Source: Orthonyx spaldingii
Lineage: Eukaryota; Chordata; Aves; Passeriformes; Orthonychidae
Direction of reading: 5' to 3'
NCBI GenBank assembly: GCA_013397795.1
Contig: VZTJ01003574.1
Location: 2,399,284-2,463,283, forward strand
DNA: 64,000 nt
Part shown: positions 1 to 10,438 of the stretch, one piece after another
Position numbering within the stretch: position 1 is the first letter of the stretch
Layout: each line of letters starts with the position of its first letter
Made by a program: the position numbers and the translations under genes
Notes under the pieces: generated by a model
The model's input: the letters and a program-made list of their open reading frames with translations, nothing else
Databases searched by the model: none
What the model was told of the DNA's origin: nothing

Positions 1-3000
1 GGGATTTGCTCTATTTCGCTGTTCCTTGAAGCCTCATGGAGCAACTGATGGGCAAAGCTCATTCAAACACCATTGCCCAAATGGATCGGCATGGAAATGC
101 AGAGGGTTGAAGGCAAAAGGCACAGATTGCAGCCAGGTTTGGAAAAAAGCTTTCCAGCACCAGAGATAAGCAAAGCCAACCTGTGTCTGCCTGACCTGCT
201 ACCTGAATAAAACCTGAGCCACGAAAATTTTGAAAACTGCCAAAAATGAGCTCCTTAACTACCACCCCCTCTGCTTGGCTGGTTATAACCCATCCTGTCT
301 GGGCACTAGGAAGGACCACATAGTCTGGGCTGCAATTTCTCAGTGACCATGTGGATGTGGAGGTGCAAACCTGGTGCTGTTTCTCGCAGACCTGGCAGCC
401 TTCCCAGTGCCATAACGAGTTTTGCTCGAGTAAGCACCCAGGAGGGTCCAGCAAGCTCCAGTAAGCACCAGCTCTGCTTGGTGAGTGGAGACCTTGCCAG
501 AGCTGGGAAGAGAGGCACTCGTGCAGGGAGGCAGCCTGGTGAGAGGTGAAACCCACCGGCATTCAGGGCAGGAGGGCCAGGAGAAACCGAGCACCGACCG
601 CAAGGGCAGCTGCCCTGTGCTTGAGCTGCTCAGCTCAAATCCAGCCTTAAATCCTGACAGCCAGGAGCTCAGGGCCCTGCTAATCCCGTGCTCTCACATC
701 TGCACAGCTCCATTAGGCAGGAGGCAGCTGCTGGCACTGCTGTGTATTCAGTGCTGACACCTTCAAGTGGCTTTTGGTTCTTTTTTTGGTCTGCCCAGTG
801 TTTTGCTGTGCCTGAGGGCTAAAGCCACTCAGCAGCAACACTCCTGTGTGGCGATGGAGCCTTGGAGGCCACTTAAAGCATCATCCCCAGCCCAGCAGAG
901 GAGGGAAAGCTTTCTGGGACTGAGCTCCCAGCTTACACACCAAACCACCAAATCAGAGACCTGCTGTGAGCACGGCAGGGTCTGGGCACTGCGCACAACC
1001 AGATCTCTGCTGTGCTGTGCTTGTCAGGCCCTGGCAGGTAAGAGAGAGCATCGTCCCCACAGTGACCAGCACAGGGTGAGGGCTGGCACCAAAGCCCAGG
1101 TGAGCTGTTCCCCTTCACAAGCAACGCTTTGCCGCGGTTCCAGCAACGTGATGGACCCAGGCAGGCAGGATCTTTCCATTCTGCTGCTGCTCTAGCAGGA
1201 GCAGGAGGTTGGATTGACAGCACCTGATCCCAGACCACAGTTGAAGAGAATGCTTCCAGATCATTGCACAAATAATAATAGCATTAACGGAATTACAGGA
1301 AATCCTTGCTTTTCTAACTCCAATTCCAGGTTGAAAAGCAGTGTTACTAGCAGGCACACAGGAGCTCAGCTGCTTTGATTAAAGAGCAACTGTCTAATCT
1401 CTGCCTGGACTCTGCCCTGGGTTTTAATGCCTGATTAACTCCCCCCTGCCAGGATTATTTTGCATCTTTGCATATTTTGGAGCTCTTCATTTTAGTTTAT
1501 TGCTACAGACAAGGAGCTGTGTGAAACAATTTTCATTTGCACTGGCAATTTAAAGAACTGTGTGTGAGTTTGTTGCTGAGTGGTGGCTGGAGCACAATTC
1601 AAAGGACTTTTAGGGCAATCTGCTGCTTCTCAAAGGGCAAACCCAGGACAGCACAGTCTCAACATGAGGGAGGGTGTCACTGTGTGTCTTAGCTCTCTGG
1701 GAGACACCAAATGTCACCTCCAGAAAATCAGCAAGTTACCACCAGTTTCAGAAGTGGTTGGAAAACTGACTCCCTATCCTGAGAATACTGAGGCCTTGTA
1801 TAAAAAAATAATACAATAGATTTAAAGCTTTTCGTTTTCCAGCACAACTCAAAAGTGCCGTGGAAAACACAAAACTTATCACAGCAATTATTTATGCATC
1901 AAATTCTAAAATTCCTTCTAGGAAAAAAAATCAAAACTGGCTAGAAAGAGTTTGTGGCCAGGAGGGTTTTCTGTGAGCAGTACCTGATGCCTTAGGTGGC
2001 CATTGCTTCCACAGCCTTCTCCAGTTCTCCTCTCTTCTATGTATTGCCAAATACCACCCTTGAGGATGTAATTTTTGGTGAAGCCAAGGCATTTCAACAC
2101 AGAACAATGGGATTTACAGATGGGCAGGGTGGGATGGGGCAGGGGGAAGGAGAATGGGGTTCGGTCACTGCCTCTGAAGCAAAGAGAATATTTTCACAAG
2201 AGTGCCCTTAACGGAGGAAAAAAATCTCCCTGTTCCATCAGGTAACTGGGTCACACCAGCGAGCTGATGGAACGCCAAGTCCTGAAGGATAACCCTGCTT
2301 TGGGGTGGCAGGGTGGAAAGCTTCCTGCAACAGCTCAATGAGTAACAGCACAATGAAACAAAGAGCATATCAGGTGATTCATGTGCAGCTCTGCAGGTGC
2401 CCACCACGCTGCAGCCACCAGAAAAGGCTCACTCGTGTGTTAAGACAATTCTGCCCACAGGCTGTCCCAAGCCTTTGGCATTTTTTCCCTTCCTTCCTTT
2501 GTTTTTGCACGCATCCAATTATTGAGGATGTTCACAGAGAAACGGGATTTCTGGTCTCTGGAAGCCCATCTGCTCCCACTGTTTATTTCCTGAAGTTGTC
2601 ACAGTCATCTCGTAATGAATTCCAGTGTCACGACCACACTGATGGCTCTTCCCTTGGGGAACACACAGGGAAACCACCCTGATGGAGAAAACAGGCCCAC
2701 AGTACCCAAAGGACCCCGAAGACATGGGAAAGAGCAGAAGGTAGCCCCATGTTTCACAAAGCGCCCACCAATGAAGAAAAATCTGGGAAACATGATTTGC
2801 TACAGCAACACATCCCACATCCCAGGAAACCTGAGGACCTGCTCTGCAAAGTGCTGCTGGGACACTGCACACTTCCAGTCCTCCAGAGCTGCCCTCCCAC
2901 TGGGGTCACTGGTTAGGCCGAGAAGTTGCTCTGGCTTGGTGCTGATCTAACCAGAATAAAAGAAGGCCACAGAAACTGGCTGAAGGACTAAATCTGGCCA

Positions 3001-4221
3001 TGTGTTTTCAGAAGCTCAACACCTTCGAGGTGGATCTACCCAAGCCCTCCCTAGCTGTGAGCACAGCACCAGAAGCCCCCATGACTGCTTTCTACTCCTG
3101 AGCAATGAACTCCTGGAATAAAGAACTACAGTAAAAGGGTTAAAACTACCCCAAAAAAGGATTAAAACAAACTCTCCTCCCACTTGTGACTGGAAGACAA
3201 GTCCCTCCTTTTAGACCTGATTTTGCTGAGCCTTCTACACTGCTGTGAGCTCAATACAGTCTTCTCCAGATGCTTTCTTCCCATCAGCTCTGTGGCCTGG
3301 CTCTGCACCCATGTTCTGCTCCTCTGAGGAGCCTCCACCTGGTTTCTCAGGCAGTTGGGTTCCTTGTCAGGCTGTCCCTGCCTCCCTTCCCTACTAGACT
3401 CAGTGCCCCGTAGCCAACTCAGAGGTTTCTCCCGGAGAGCAGGCTCTGGGAGGCAGATCTTTGTGCCTCTCAGGGCCAGACCTAGAGCAGGAGCACATCC
3501 TGCCAGGACAGAATCACAGCCGGACACAGAGCACACTACACACACCATCCATGGCTGGAGGAGCCGAATTTCCCAGGGGAATGAACTGTACCACTGGTGC
3601 ACATGCTGTGGGGTGGTGAGGGGCAGACTCAAAAGAACAGACAAAGCAATACTGCCCAAGTCTGTGCACAAACCTTCAAATGAGCCAGCTCACCTCTGGC
3701 TTCCACCCGTCCTGCACTCCCCTTTCCTGCCTGCTGCATGCCTTGAATGTCTGTGCAGATCTTGCAGGGTTACCAGCAAGTAAAAGAGGGCTTTGCTCCC
3801 CATCGCAACACTTGGCTACACCAGCTCCAGGGAGAAGCAGGGGTTTGTCCTCAGCTCGAGTGTATCTGCCTGCTCTGCCCCACCTGCACCTCGCAGCAGG
3901 AACATCTTCGTGGCAGAAGAACTTTCCCTTTCTGAATGCTCCCAGAGGGATTGTAGCCAGCCCAGGAGCACAGGCAGACTGGGAGCACCCAAACCACCAT
4001 GGAAAGCACACAGGCTGTGCCAGCTTGTCCTGAGGATTCACGCAGCAGGGATAACACTTTGTACTGCAGTTTTGCTTTCTACAAGCATGGTGAATTAACA
4101 GGACTTACTGAAACAACCCAGGAGGAGATACAGTTAAGGATTCCTTACAGGGTGCACACATTGCTCAGCTGAGCTGTCTTTGGAGGGGCCCACATGACGG
4201 AAGAAGTACAGTAGGCTGTCC
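1..4221. other. Non-coding flank, no recognisable gene
   Basis: Both strands hold only short overlapping reading frames with no family resemblance, rich in Trp, Cys, Ser and Pro as expected of translated non-coding DNA. If the coding frame at 4225-4485 is a terminal exon, this stretch would be its upstream intron. I found no convincing partner exon. An AT-rich stretch at about 1405-1560 contains TTTTGCAT- and TTTGCATATT-like words and could be regulatory, but nothing else supports that. Confidence 0.5.
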
Positions 4222-4224
4222 TAA

Positions 4225-4485
4225 GTGAAGTGCAGCTTTGGGGATGATTTGCTGTTCAAAATACCAGCTGAAGACATGATGCTACTCAGGAGAAAGAACA
4301 TGATCAGGGCTCCTCGTGATCCCAACTGGCAGGATGAGCATGTGCAGCGTGGGAGAGCGAACAGACAGTGGGAGAGTGAAGTGGAGAAAATAAGGCAAAT
4401 GTATGAGAGGCAGATGAGTATCATCAGTTTAACCACCAAAACACTGCCAGCTCTGAGGGGCTTTGGGTCATTTAAGAGGTGGTAA
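4225..4485 (+). CDS. Putative terminal coding exon of an unidentified protein
   Basis: The frame is open from the stop codon at 4222-4224 to TAA at 4483-4485, at most 86 residues. It reads unlike its surroundings: mostly charged and amphipathic, rich in Arg, Glu, Lys, Gln and Met, with a helix-prone middle (motifs EDMMLLRRKN, DPNWQDEHVQRGRANRQWE and VEKIRQMYERQM) and a basic tail ending FGSFKRW. The in-frame TAA just upstream and the lack of an ATG at the beginning suggest an internal splice acceptor. AG at 4234-4235 and at 4288-4289 are candidates, though neither has a strong pyrimidine tract. Three AATAAA hexamers follow within 390 bp. I do not recognise the family. Alternatives are a chance ORF or a decayed retrocopy. 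The coding-like composition and the polyadenylation signals are what I see; exon status is inferred. Confidence 0.42.
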   Translation: MKCSFGDDLLFKIPAEDMMLLRRKNMIRAPRDPNWQDEHVQRGRANRQWESEVEKIRQMYERQMSIISLTTKTLPALRGFGSFKRW

Positions 4486-4880
4486 AACAAAACAACAAAG
4501 GAGTTTGTTTTCTTTCTTTGCTCTCTTTCTAGGCAGCATTGGTAAATTCAACCCAGCTCGTGCCGGAATACACGTGGCTTCCTTCTCACTTGTGAGGTTC
4601 CTTAGTTCAAGATTATACATCTCATTTCTCCACTTTTCCAGAACAAAGACAGCACTGTGTTGTTACTGTATAGCTACTTAGTCACTGCTGAACCAAGCCA
4701 GAAAACCTGGTATGTCAGAAAAAGCATGAATAAAGGATGTGATTAGGGCAAAGGGAAGAGGGAAAGGGGAATAGATATGAGATTTGTGTTGTTGCTGCAC
4801 TCAGTTATTAGAAGCAGTGGGGACACCGGTATTGCATTTGAAAAGTTGACAATAAAGCCTTTAATAAACAAATTCTTGGC
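4486..4880 (+). other. Putative 3' UTR with polyadenylation signals
   Basis: After the TAA of the 4225-4485 frame the sequence becomes AT-rich. It carries AATAAA at 4729-4734, 4851-4856 and 4863-4868; the last two lie only 12 bp apart, a common arrangement at real 3' ends. A pyrimidine-rich run at 4507-4530 followed by AG at 4531-4532 also looks like a splice acceptor, so an alternative last exon could begin at 4533. The 3' UTR call depends on the exon call. Confidence 0.35.
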
Positions 4881-5624
4881 TGATATATTTTATACAAATT
4901 TAGGGACTTTGGTGGTAGCAAGGAGTTTCATACTTGCTAAGTGCAGCTCCTAAGATGAGCTGTTTCCTAATTTTGTTACCTCATTTCTAATAAAATACCA
5001 TTCACAAAGCTAATATCCTCCACACAAATGGTCCTGTTCAGCTGCTTAGGACTCACTGCCTGTGAATCTCAGCAGGGCTCCGACGCAGAAAACACAGGAT
5101 TTTTGGCCTTTTATTCCTACAGGCTGCATCACTACTCACTTCAAGTAGAGAGCTTTCCAAATAGGAGCTGACCCATTTCTGCCTGTGGCATTGAGGGCAC
5201 CTCTCCCACTAATCTCGTGTGTCAGCGCGGTGCGGTTGGTAATGCTTGTCTCTGGGACAGCAGGTTAGGGATTTACTGAGTCCCACACATCGTGTCCTTT
5301 AATTCAGTGTCAACCAAGGATAAGCCAAGGACCTAGGGCAAGGCGTGATCCATTACAATTTCATGCCGGGTGGGTGCTGTATTGTTAGAAACACAGCTCC
5401 AGCTTCCAGATGAGAAGCCAAGCCTGAGCTGCCACCCGGCTGTACGTGCTCCACGTTTGGGGAGGACAGCAGTCACATTTTCTCCCTCCTGTCGCCCAAC
5501 ACGACTAAACATGGCTGAAAATAACGGTGATTTAAAAATTAATAAAATATATATGCGGCTATAAAATCAGAAACGGCACAGTTGCAAAAGGGAAAGCAGA
5601 CAGAAAGAAATGCATTTCCCTCGA
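4881..5624. other. Non-coding spacer before CpG island
   Basis: AT-rich to average composition, with no reading frame of interest and no repeat recognised. CpG begins to rise toward the right end. Confidence 0.5.
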
Positions 5625-5990
5625 TAAAGCCGAGAGGTTTCGGTCACGGGGCTGCGGAGGGCTGGGCAGAGGAGGAGGCGATGGGCAGTGACATTTCCAC
5701 TGCGGACACCGCTGCCGTCCTCCGCCCCCGGCGCTGCCTCCCTCCCTCCCTGCTCAGGGACACCTCCAGCACCGACATCTTTCCGGGTCGCTCCCGCTGC
5801 AAATGGCAGCGCTGGGACTGACCTTTCATCGGGTGGCGGCTGCTGAGCACACGTGTGGCACTGCCACTCCCGCCCCGACACCAGCGCCGAGCGAGTCACC
5901 CGCACGGTTCCGCCAGAGCAGCCCTCGGCCGCAGCTTGGGACCTGATCCCTTCGCATCCCGGGGACTCCGCGAGCAGAAAGGAAAACAGG
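5625..5990. promoter_or_regulatory. CpG island, candidate promoter
   Basis: By hand count there are about 34 CpG dinucleotides in roughly 350 bp at a little over 60% G+C, close to the number expected from base composition. Most of the window is strongly CpG-depleted. It includes GC-box-like CCGCCCC/CCGCCCCGA strings around 5715 and 5870-5880. In vertebrates such unmethylated islands usually mark promoters or first exons, or developmental regulatory elements. Orientation is uncertain: the minus strand offers a first-exon-like ORF, while the plus strand offers nothing convincing. A promoter for a long non-coding RNA is equally possible. Confidence 0.6.
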
Positions 5991-6028
5991 AGCAGGTCTG
6001 CCAACATCTTAAACAACTCCAGCGCCAT
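5823..6028 (-). CDS. Speculative first coding exon with signal-peptide-like start
   Basis: On the minus strand an ATG at 6028-6026 opens a frame whose first ~22 residues look like a secretion signal: a short N-region with Glu and Lys, a hydrophobic core LLLFSFLLA at residues 12-20, then a small/polar ES-PG junction. The frame continues through the CpG island with several Cys and reaches GATGAAAG|GTCAGT at 5830-5817, a good 5' splice donor that would end the exon at 5823 after 68 codons plus 2 nt. Without splicing the frame would run to a stop near 5567. An upstream ATG at about 6044 in another frame overlaps this start, which weakens the case. The protein is not recognised. The sequence above the ATG is not CpG-rich, so the transcription start is unclear. 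GC-rich islands often give long chance ORFs. Confidence 0.2.
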
Positions 6029-9000
6029 TCGACACCAGCAACATGGTCCAGCCTCTGTGAAAGTGGTCTGGGAGGGTATCTGGTGTTAATAAACCCACAT
6101 CTTTTCACAGTAAAACACAGCGAGCCTCTGGTTAGGGCTACAACGCTTGTTTGTATATTGGAAGGCCACAAAGAATTATCCCATCTGACTCTCCGTACAT
6201 CCCAGCCGATTCATTTTCACTCAGTTGCCCTGTGTTAAGCTTAATTACCCCAACATTAAGATTAATGGCTTCTGTTGATTACGCCTGTCTCAAAAGAGGG
6301 ACTATTAGAGTGTTTGAGACAAAGCAGCCTCTGCTGTGGGTGATTTGTCCCCAAGGCTCGCTGTCCCCGCTGCCAAAAACACAAGCCCTGTTGAACTTTC
6401 TTTGCTTCTTTTCACCAGCCAGGGATGCTCGCCCTGATTTACCTCCCAACATAAAGCAGCCCTTCCATCTCTGGTGCTTTCTCTCTGTGAAAGTACTTGG
6501 GCACAGAAGTCGAATTGCTTCTCACTTCTCTGTGCCTCGCTAAACAGGTCTCTCACTCTCGATGCCTATTTTCTCTGGCTCTCCTCTCTTTTTGTGGCTC
6601 TGTGCTGTGCCTTCCCCGTGTTTTCAGATAAGCTGTTAAAAACCCGGGGGCAGGGCTGCATCTGTGGCTCACCGAACCTTGGGATGCTGCAGCCTTTAGC
6701 ATCAGCACAGGGGACTTGCTGCATCACCAGCAGCACGTTTGCCAAAGGAATCCACCTCCCGCCAAGGTGGGTTAAAATAAAATTGAGGCTGACAAAAAGG
6801 AAAAAAACCGAACCAAAATCAACTGGATTTGCCTTGGCTCTTGTTACCCAGGAACCTGGGAAGCCTTTCTGTAGAGCAACATTTTGCATTAGCTGTAGCC
6901 ACTTTGGGCTTGTATTAGCCAGGAAAGAGCTTAACACAGTTCCGACACTGCTTCCAACATCATTCCTGAGCCAGATTCACTGCTTTGCAGCCTAGCAGAC
7001 GAGTGCAGATGCTGAATTCCTGTTTTTTGGTAAAATTATTTCTTAAATTGTTTTAATCCACTTACTTTTTTTGTGATCACTAACAGGTACAACTTGGTAC
7101 CACTTTTAGTGTGGCAGCCAGGCAGCCCTGGGATGAGCTATGGACTGTCACATTGTCATGTACTCAGCTGCTGCAGTGGAAATCACTCCCTCCCCTCCTT
7201 GCTTCTGGAAACAGAAGTCTAAGTCTCCATGGGGTTTTTTTGGCCTTCAGTCCAAAAACAACTAAATCTTCAGTGAGTGAAAAAGGCCTCACCTAGGAGA
7301 TGTGATCTTCCCCACTAGAGACTGCCAGCGCAGACAATTTGTCCTGGGGAGCTATCAGAGAGCTGCTAACTGAGCATAGGTCGGTGGCAAAGATGCTTTT
7401 TGAGACTTGCTTTGTCCCTTCTCTTCCCTGCTGCCTTGTGCCAAGACTTAAAAGTCAGTTTAGATGGGATGAAGAGAAAAACATCACCGGTCCCTTTTTT
7501 CTGCCACAATCCTTCCCTTCCCCTGAGCTCACCCCGGTGCCCAGCGGTCACAGGGGTCACGGTGCAGTTGGACAGATGCCCCACATGTCAGGTGTGTTTG
7601 AACTGAACTTATTTAGGAAATGCAAATGACCATACAAGGACAGACACACCCCGAAAGCTGCTCTGGGTTTTGGGGCCTTCTGTGTGCTCCTAAGCAGACA
7701 GATCATGCATGTTCTCACTTGTACCAAACCCTCTAATGCTTCTTTGCTCGGATCTCAGCCCATTTCTGTTAGTATTGCTGTTCAGCAGGACTTTATTCCC
7801 TGAAAGACTGAGACAAGGCAACTTCTTCTTACTCTACTTTTCAGTTGCTGCCATCTGCTTCCCTCGTCAGACCAAGCTGAGCACCAAGTCAGCCAAGGCC
7901 ACTGCAATGGCAAAAGAAACACATTTCAATGTGGTGAGCTTGCAGAAACCTTGAAAGCACATAGAAAGGAAGACAGGGTGTCTTCCCCCAGGCTTTCCTA
8001 CAGTTGTGGCACTTCAGCCTGCCCAGCAAAGCCTCCTCAAATTCACTCCAGCCATGAGCTAATTGGGACCAGGTTTAATACAATCCCTAACAGAAGGACT
8101 GTGAAGGCAAATTAGCCTCAAACCTCATTAAAGTCCATGTTTAACAACTAAGTTTGAGGAACTCTACCTGAAGGATGAGATTGCCTGGACCAGACAATCT
8201 CCTTCCCTTATCACTTAATGCTGTTGCATTTTAATGTCAAAATAATACGACAGTGCTACTGTGCTCCCTTCAAGACATGGTTGACAGCACATAAACAGGC
8301 CAGTGCTTACTGGTGGGTATCACCACCACTCTTCTGGGCTATTTATACCAAAACTTGCTGGAAAAAATTCCAACAAGAAGAAGCAGCCTCCCTGATTTAA
8401 TTTCTATCCAACCAAAATGGTGCTATGCATATAAAAATCAGGGAGCAAAAGCAGCATCCCCGGATGTTTGTACAAATGCAGGCTGCTCAGAGCTGTGGCC
8501 CAAAAGGTTCATGATCTGGGGGCAGAGAGGCTGTGATCTGGTTCCTGCTCTCCTGCATGTCCTTTTTTCCACTCAGTCTGGCAAGAACGTCTGTAAGGCT
8601 CCACAAATTAACATTTGTGAAAAGTTTTGAGATCTCAAGATAGGAGTAGCTATAAAACCGCCCAGAACTGTTGGCATCTTTTATTATTTATTAACCCTGC
8701 TATCCACCACTTAGCCCAGAGCTCCTGGAATCTTTTGAACAACGAAGAAAACCACCATGCCTGGGCAGGGGCTTGAGTTCTGCAGCAAAGTGACCCCCGT
8801 GGGCTTCAGAAGGCCATTTTCATGAGTGGTTTTGAGCGGGGCAAAGCCAGCAGAGCAAAGCGAAGCAGAGAGAAAATGCCCTCTGAGATGCCAAGTGAGG
8901 CACTGGCTGCTCAGGCCTCCTGGAGCAACGAGGGAGGTTTTGGAAAAGGCTGGTGGATGAGGCAGGGTGTCACTCACAGGTGACAGGCACTGCTCTGTGG

Positions 9001-9254
9001 CTGTGTCACAAAGTGCAGCCTTAATCCAGCAAACCTCGCCCGTGCAGCCCCGCATCCAGGCACCGATCAGCAGGGAAAGGTTTGTCCCGGCTGGGAGAGG
9101 TCGGTGGGTCAGGAGGGCAGAGCAGCACCCACGACCCCTCTGGCCACGGGCTGGACCTTCCCCAACGGGGGACCCTGCATCCAACCGGGGCTGGTTTTCT
9201 CTGCATTGTGTCCCTAATGGAAGCACAAAAGCCGTCAGTTTAAGTGGGTTTAAA
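6029..9254. other. Non-coding, no recognisable gene
   Basis: Only short shadow frames on both strands. Around 6225-6300 there is an AT-rich run with TTAATTA- and GATTAATG-type homeodomain words. A perfect octamer ATGCAAAT occurs at 7620-7627, which is not surprising by chance. No repeat family recognised. Confidence 0.5.
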
Positions 9255-9520
9255 TGGTTAAAGGCACTTGTTCCTCTGAAAAGAGAATGAAATTGCTATT
9301 GACACCTCTATAAAAGAGAGGCTTTTCAGGCTCACTAGGAAAGCAGCAGACGAGGAGTCTTCCTCACTTTGTTGCCTGCAATTAGATCTGCAGCCTCCTC
9401 CTTTTCTCTTGTAATAGGAATAGGTACCGGTGTCTTCAAAGGATGGGAAACTTAATGGCCTCATTGGCGGTTTGATGAATAATTCATGCTTCTGCATTAA
9501 TCGGGAAGTTAACTAAGGCC
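9255..9520. promoter_or_regulatory. CNE-like block (candidate enhancer)
   Basis: The stretch is dense in homeodomain-type words (CAATTAG, TTAATGG, GCATTAATC), contains CCGGTGTC- and GGCGGTTT-type CpG-bearing words, and includes the perfect palindrome ATGAAT-A-ATTCAT at 9475-9487. This resembles conserved non-coding elements near vertebrate developmental genes. No conservation data were available, so this is a composition-based inference. Confidence 0.25.
9475..9487. promoter_or_regulatory. Palindrome ATGAAT-A-ATTCAT
   Basis: Perfect 6-bp inverted repeat around one central A. The half-sites resemble one arm of POU-domain dimer sites (MORE type with a 1-nt spacer). The same class recurs at 38506-38518. 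Binding is inferred only. Confidence 0.3.
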
Positions 9521-10375
9521 TGGAGAGAGACGGTCTTTAATGCAGAAAAGCATCTTTGGGCAGTCACACTGGGTGCTGGGTCAGGGAGACACAGGATGAT
9601 CTACACAGACACTGCATCCGTCAGAGAGCACAGATGGATGGACACTGCAGTGCTGCCTTCGCTCAGTGCCATACACCGGGGGACTTTTAAAATGAAGGTA
9701 GAGACCTCCAGGTACATAACACTTCCTTCACTCACCCAACTGCACGCTCAGGATGGGAATCCCTGTGTGTGTGACCCTCCTGGGGCACCCTGGCAGAGCT
9801 CAGAGCAGTGGCTGGGCTGTGGCTCCACTGTGGGCGGTCACTGAGCAGCACCAGGCTGTTCTTCAGGTCCTTCAGAGGACCTCAGCCCCCTCTTTGGCAT
9901 GGCCAACAAGGCCACCATGCCCCACAGGGAGTCACCATGCAGTGGGTCATGCCAGGGGAGGGTGGCCACCTCCATCCCTGCTGCATGGATAGGGGTTATT
10001 TGGCAATTTTATGCCAAATAAAATGTTAGCAATTATGGCAATTTTAGCCAGCACTTTGGGTGTTTTGCTGGGTTCCTCTTTAAAAGCAAAGCCGTTCCCT
10101 CACTGGGCTTTCTGCAGTGCCTCCCACAAGGGCCCGTCACTGCTGTGCTGGAATACAAATAAATAATATTGCACATGACTCACTGGTTGTACTCGTGAAA
10201 CATGAGGAAAGAAGGTAACAGCCAAACCTGTTTAAACACGTTGGCCTGACTGACACTTTTAAGAAAACAACGCTGTGCCCATTGGAGCCTTCTCAGAGAA
10301 ATGCTAAACATGCCATTGAAAATATCATCTGGTCAGATTCGGTTCAGATTTAATCATCCTCCATTCAACCCTCCC
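9521..10375. other. Non-coding up to the assembly gap
   Basis: No reading frame or repeat recognised. The stretch is moderately GC-rich around 9750-9980, AT-rich afterwards, and ends in a C-rich run directly at the gap. Confidence 0.5.
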
Positions 10376-10414
10376 NNNNNNNNNNNNNNNNNNNNNNNNN
10401 NNNNNNNNNNNNNN
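10376..10414. other. Assembly gap (39 N)
   Basis: A run of 39 N follows CCCTCCC and is followed at once by a poly-A run. Any reading frame crossing it is meaningless. The gap edges suggest a homopolymer or simple repeat that could not be resolved. Confidence 0.98.
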
Positions 10415-10438
10415 AAAAAAAAAAAAAAAGGAAAAAAG
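10415..10438. repeat. Poly-A tract at gap edge
   Basis: Fifteen consecutive A, then GG and a further A-rich run. It is probably part of the low-complexity sequence that caused the neighbouring gap. Confidence 0.85.

Noticed and set aside
59..562. 167-residue minus-strand frame near the left edge
   Set aside because: Overlaps several other frames, is Trp/Cys/Ser-rich, and has no domain or splice signals.
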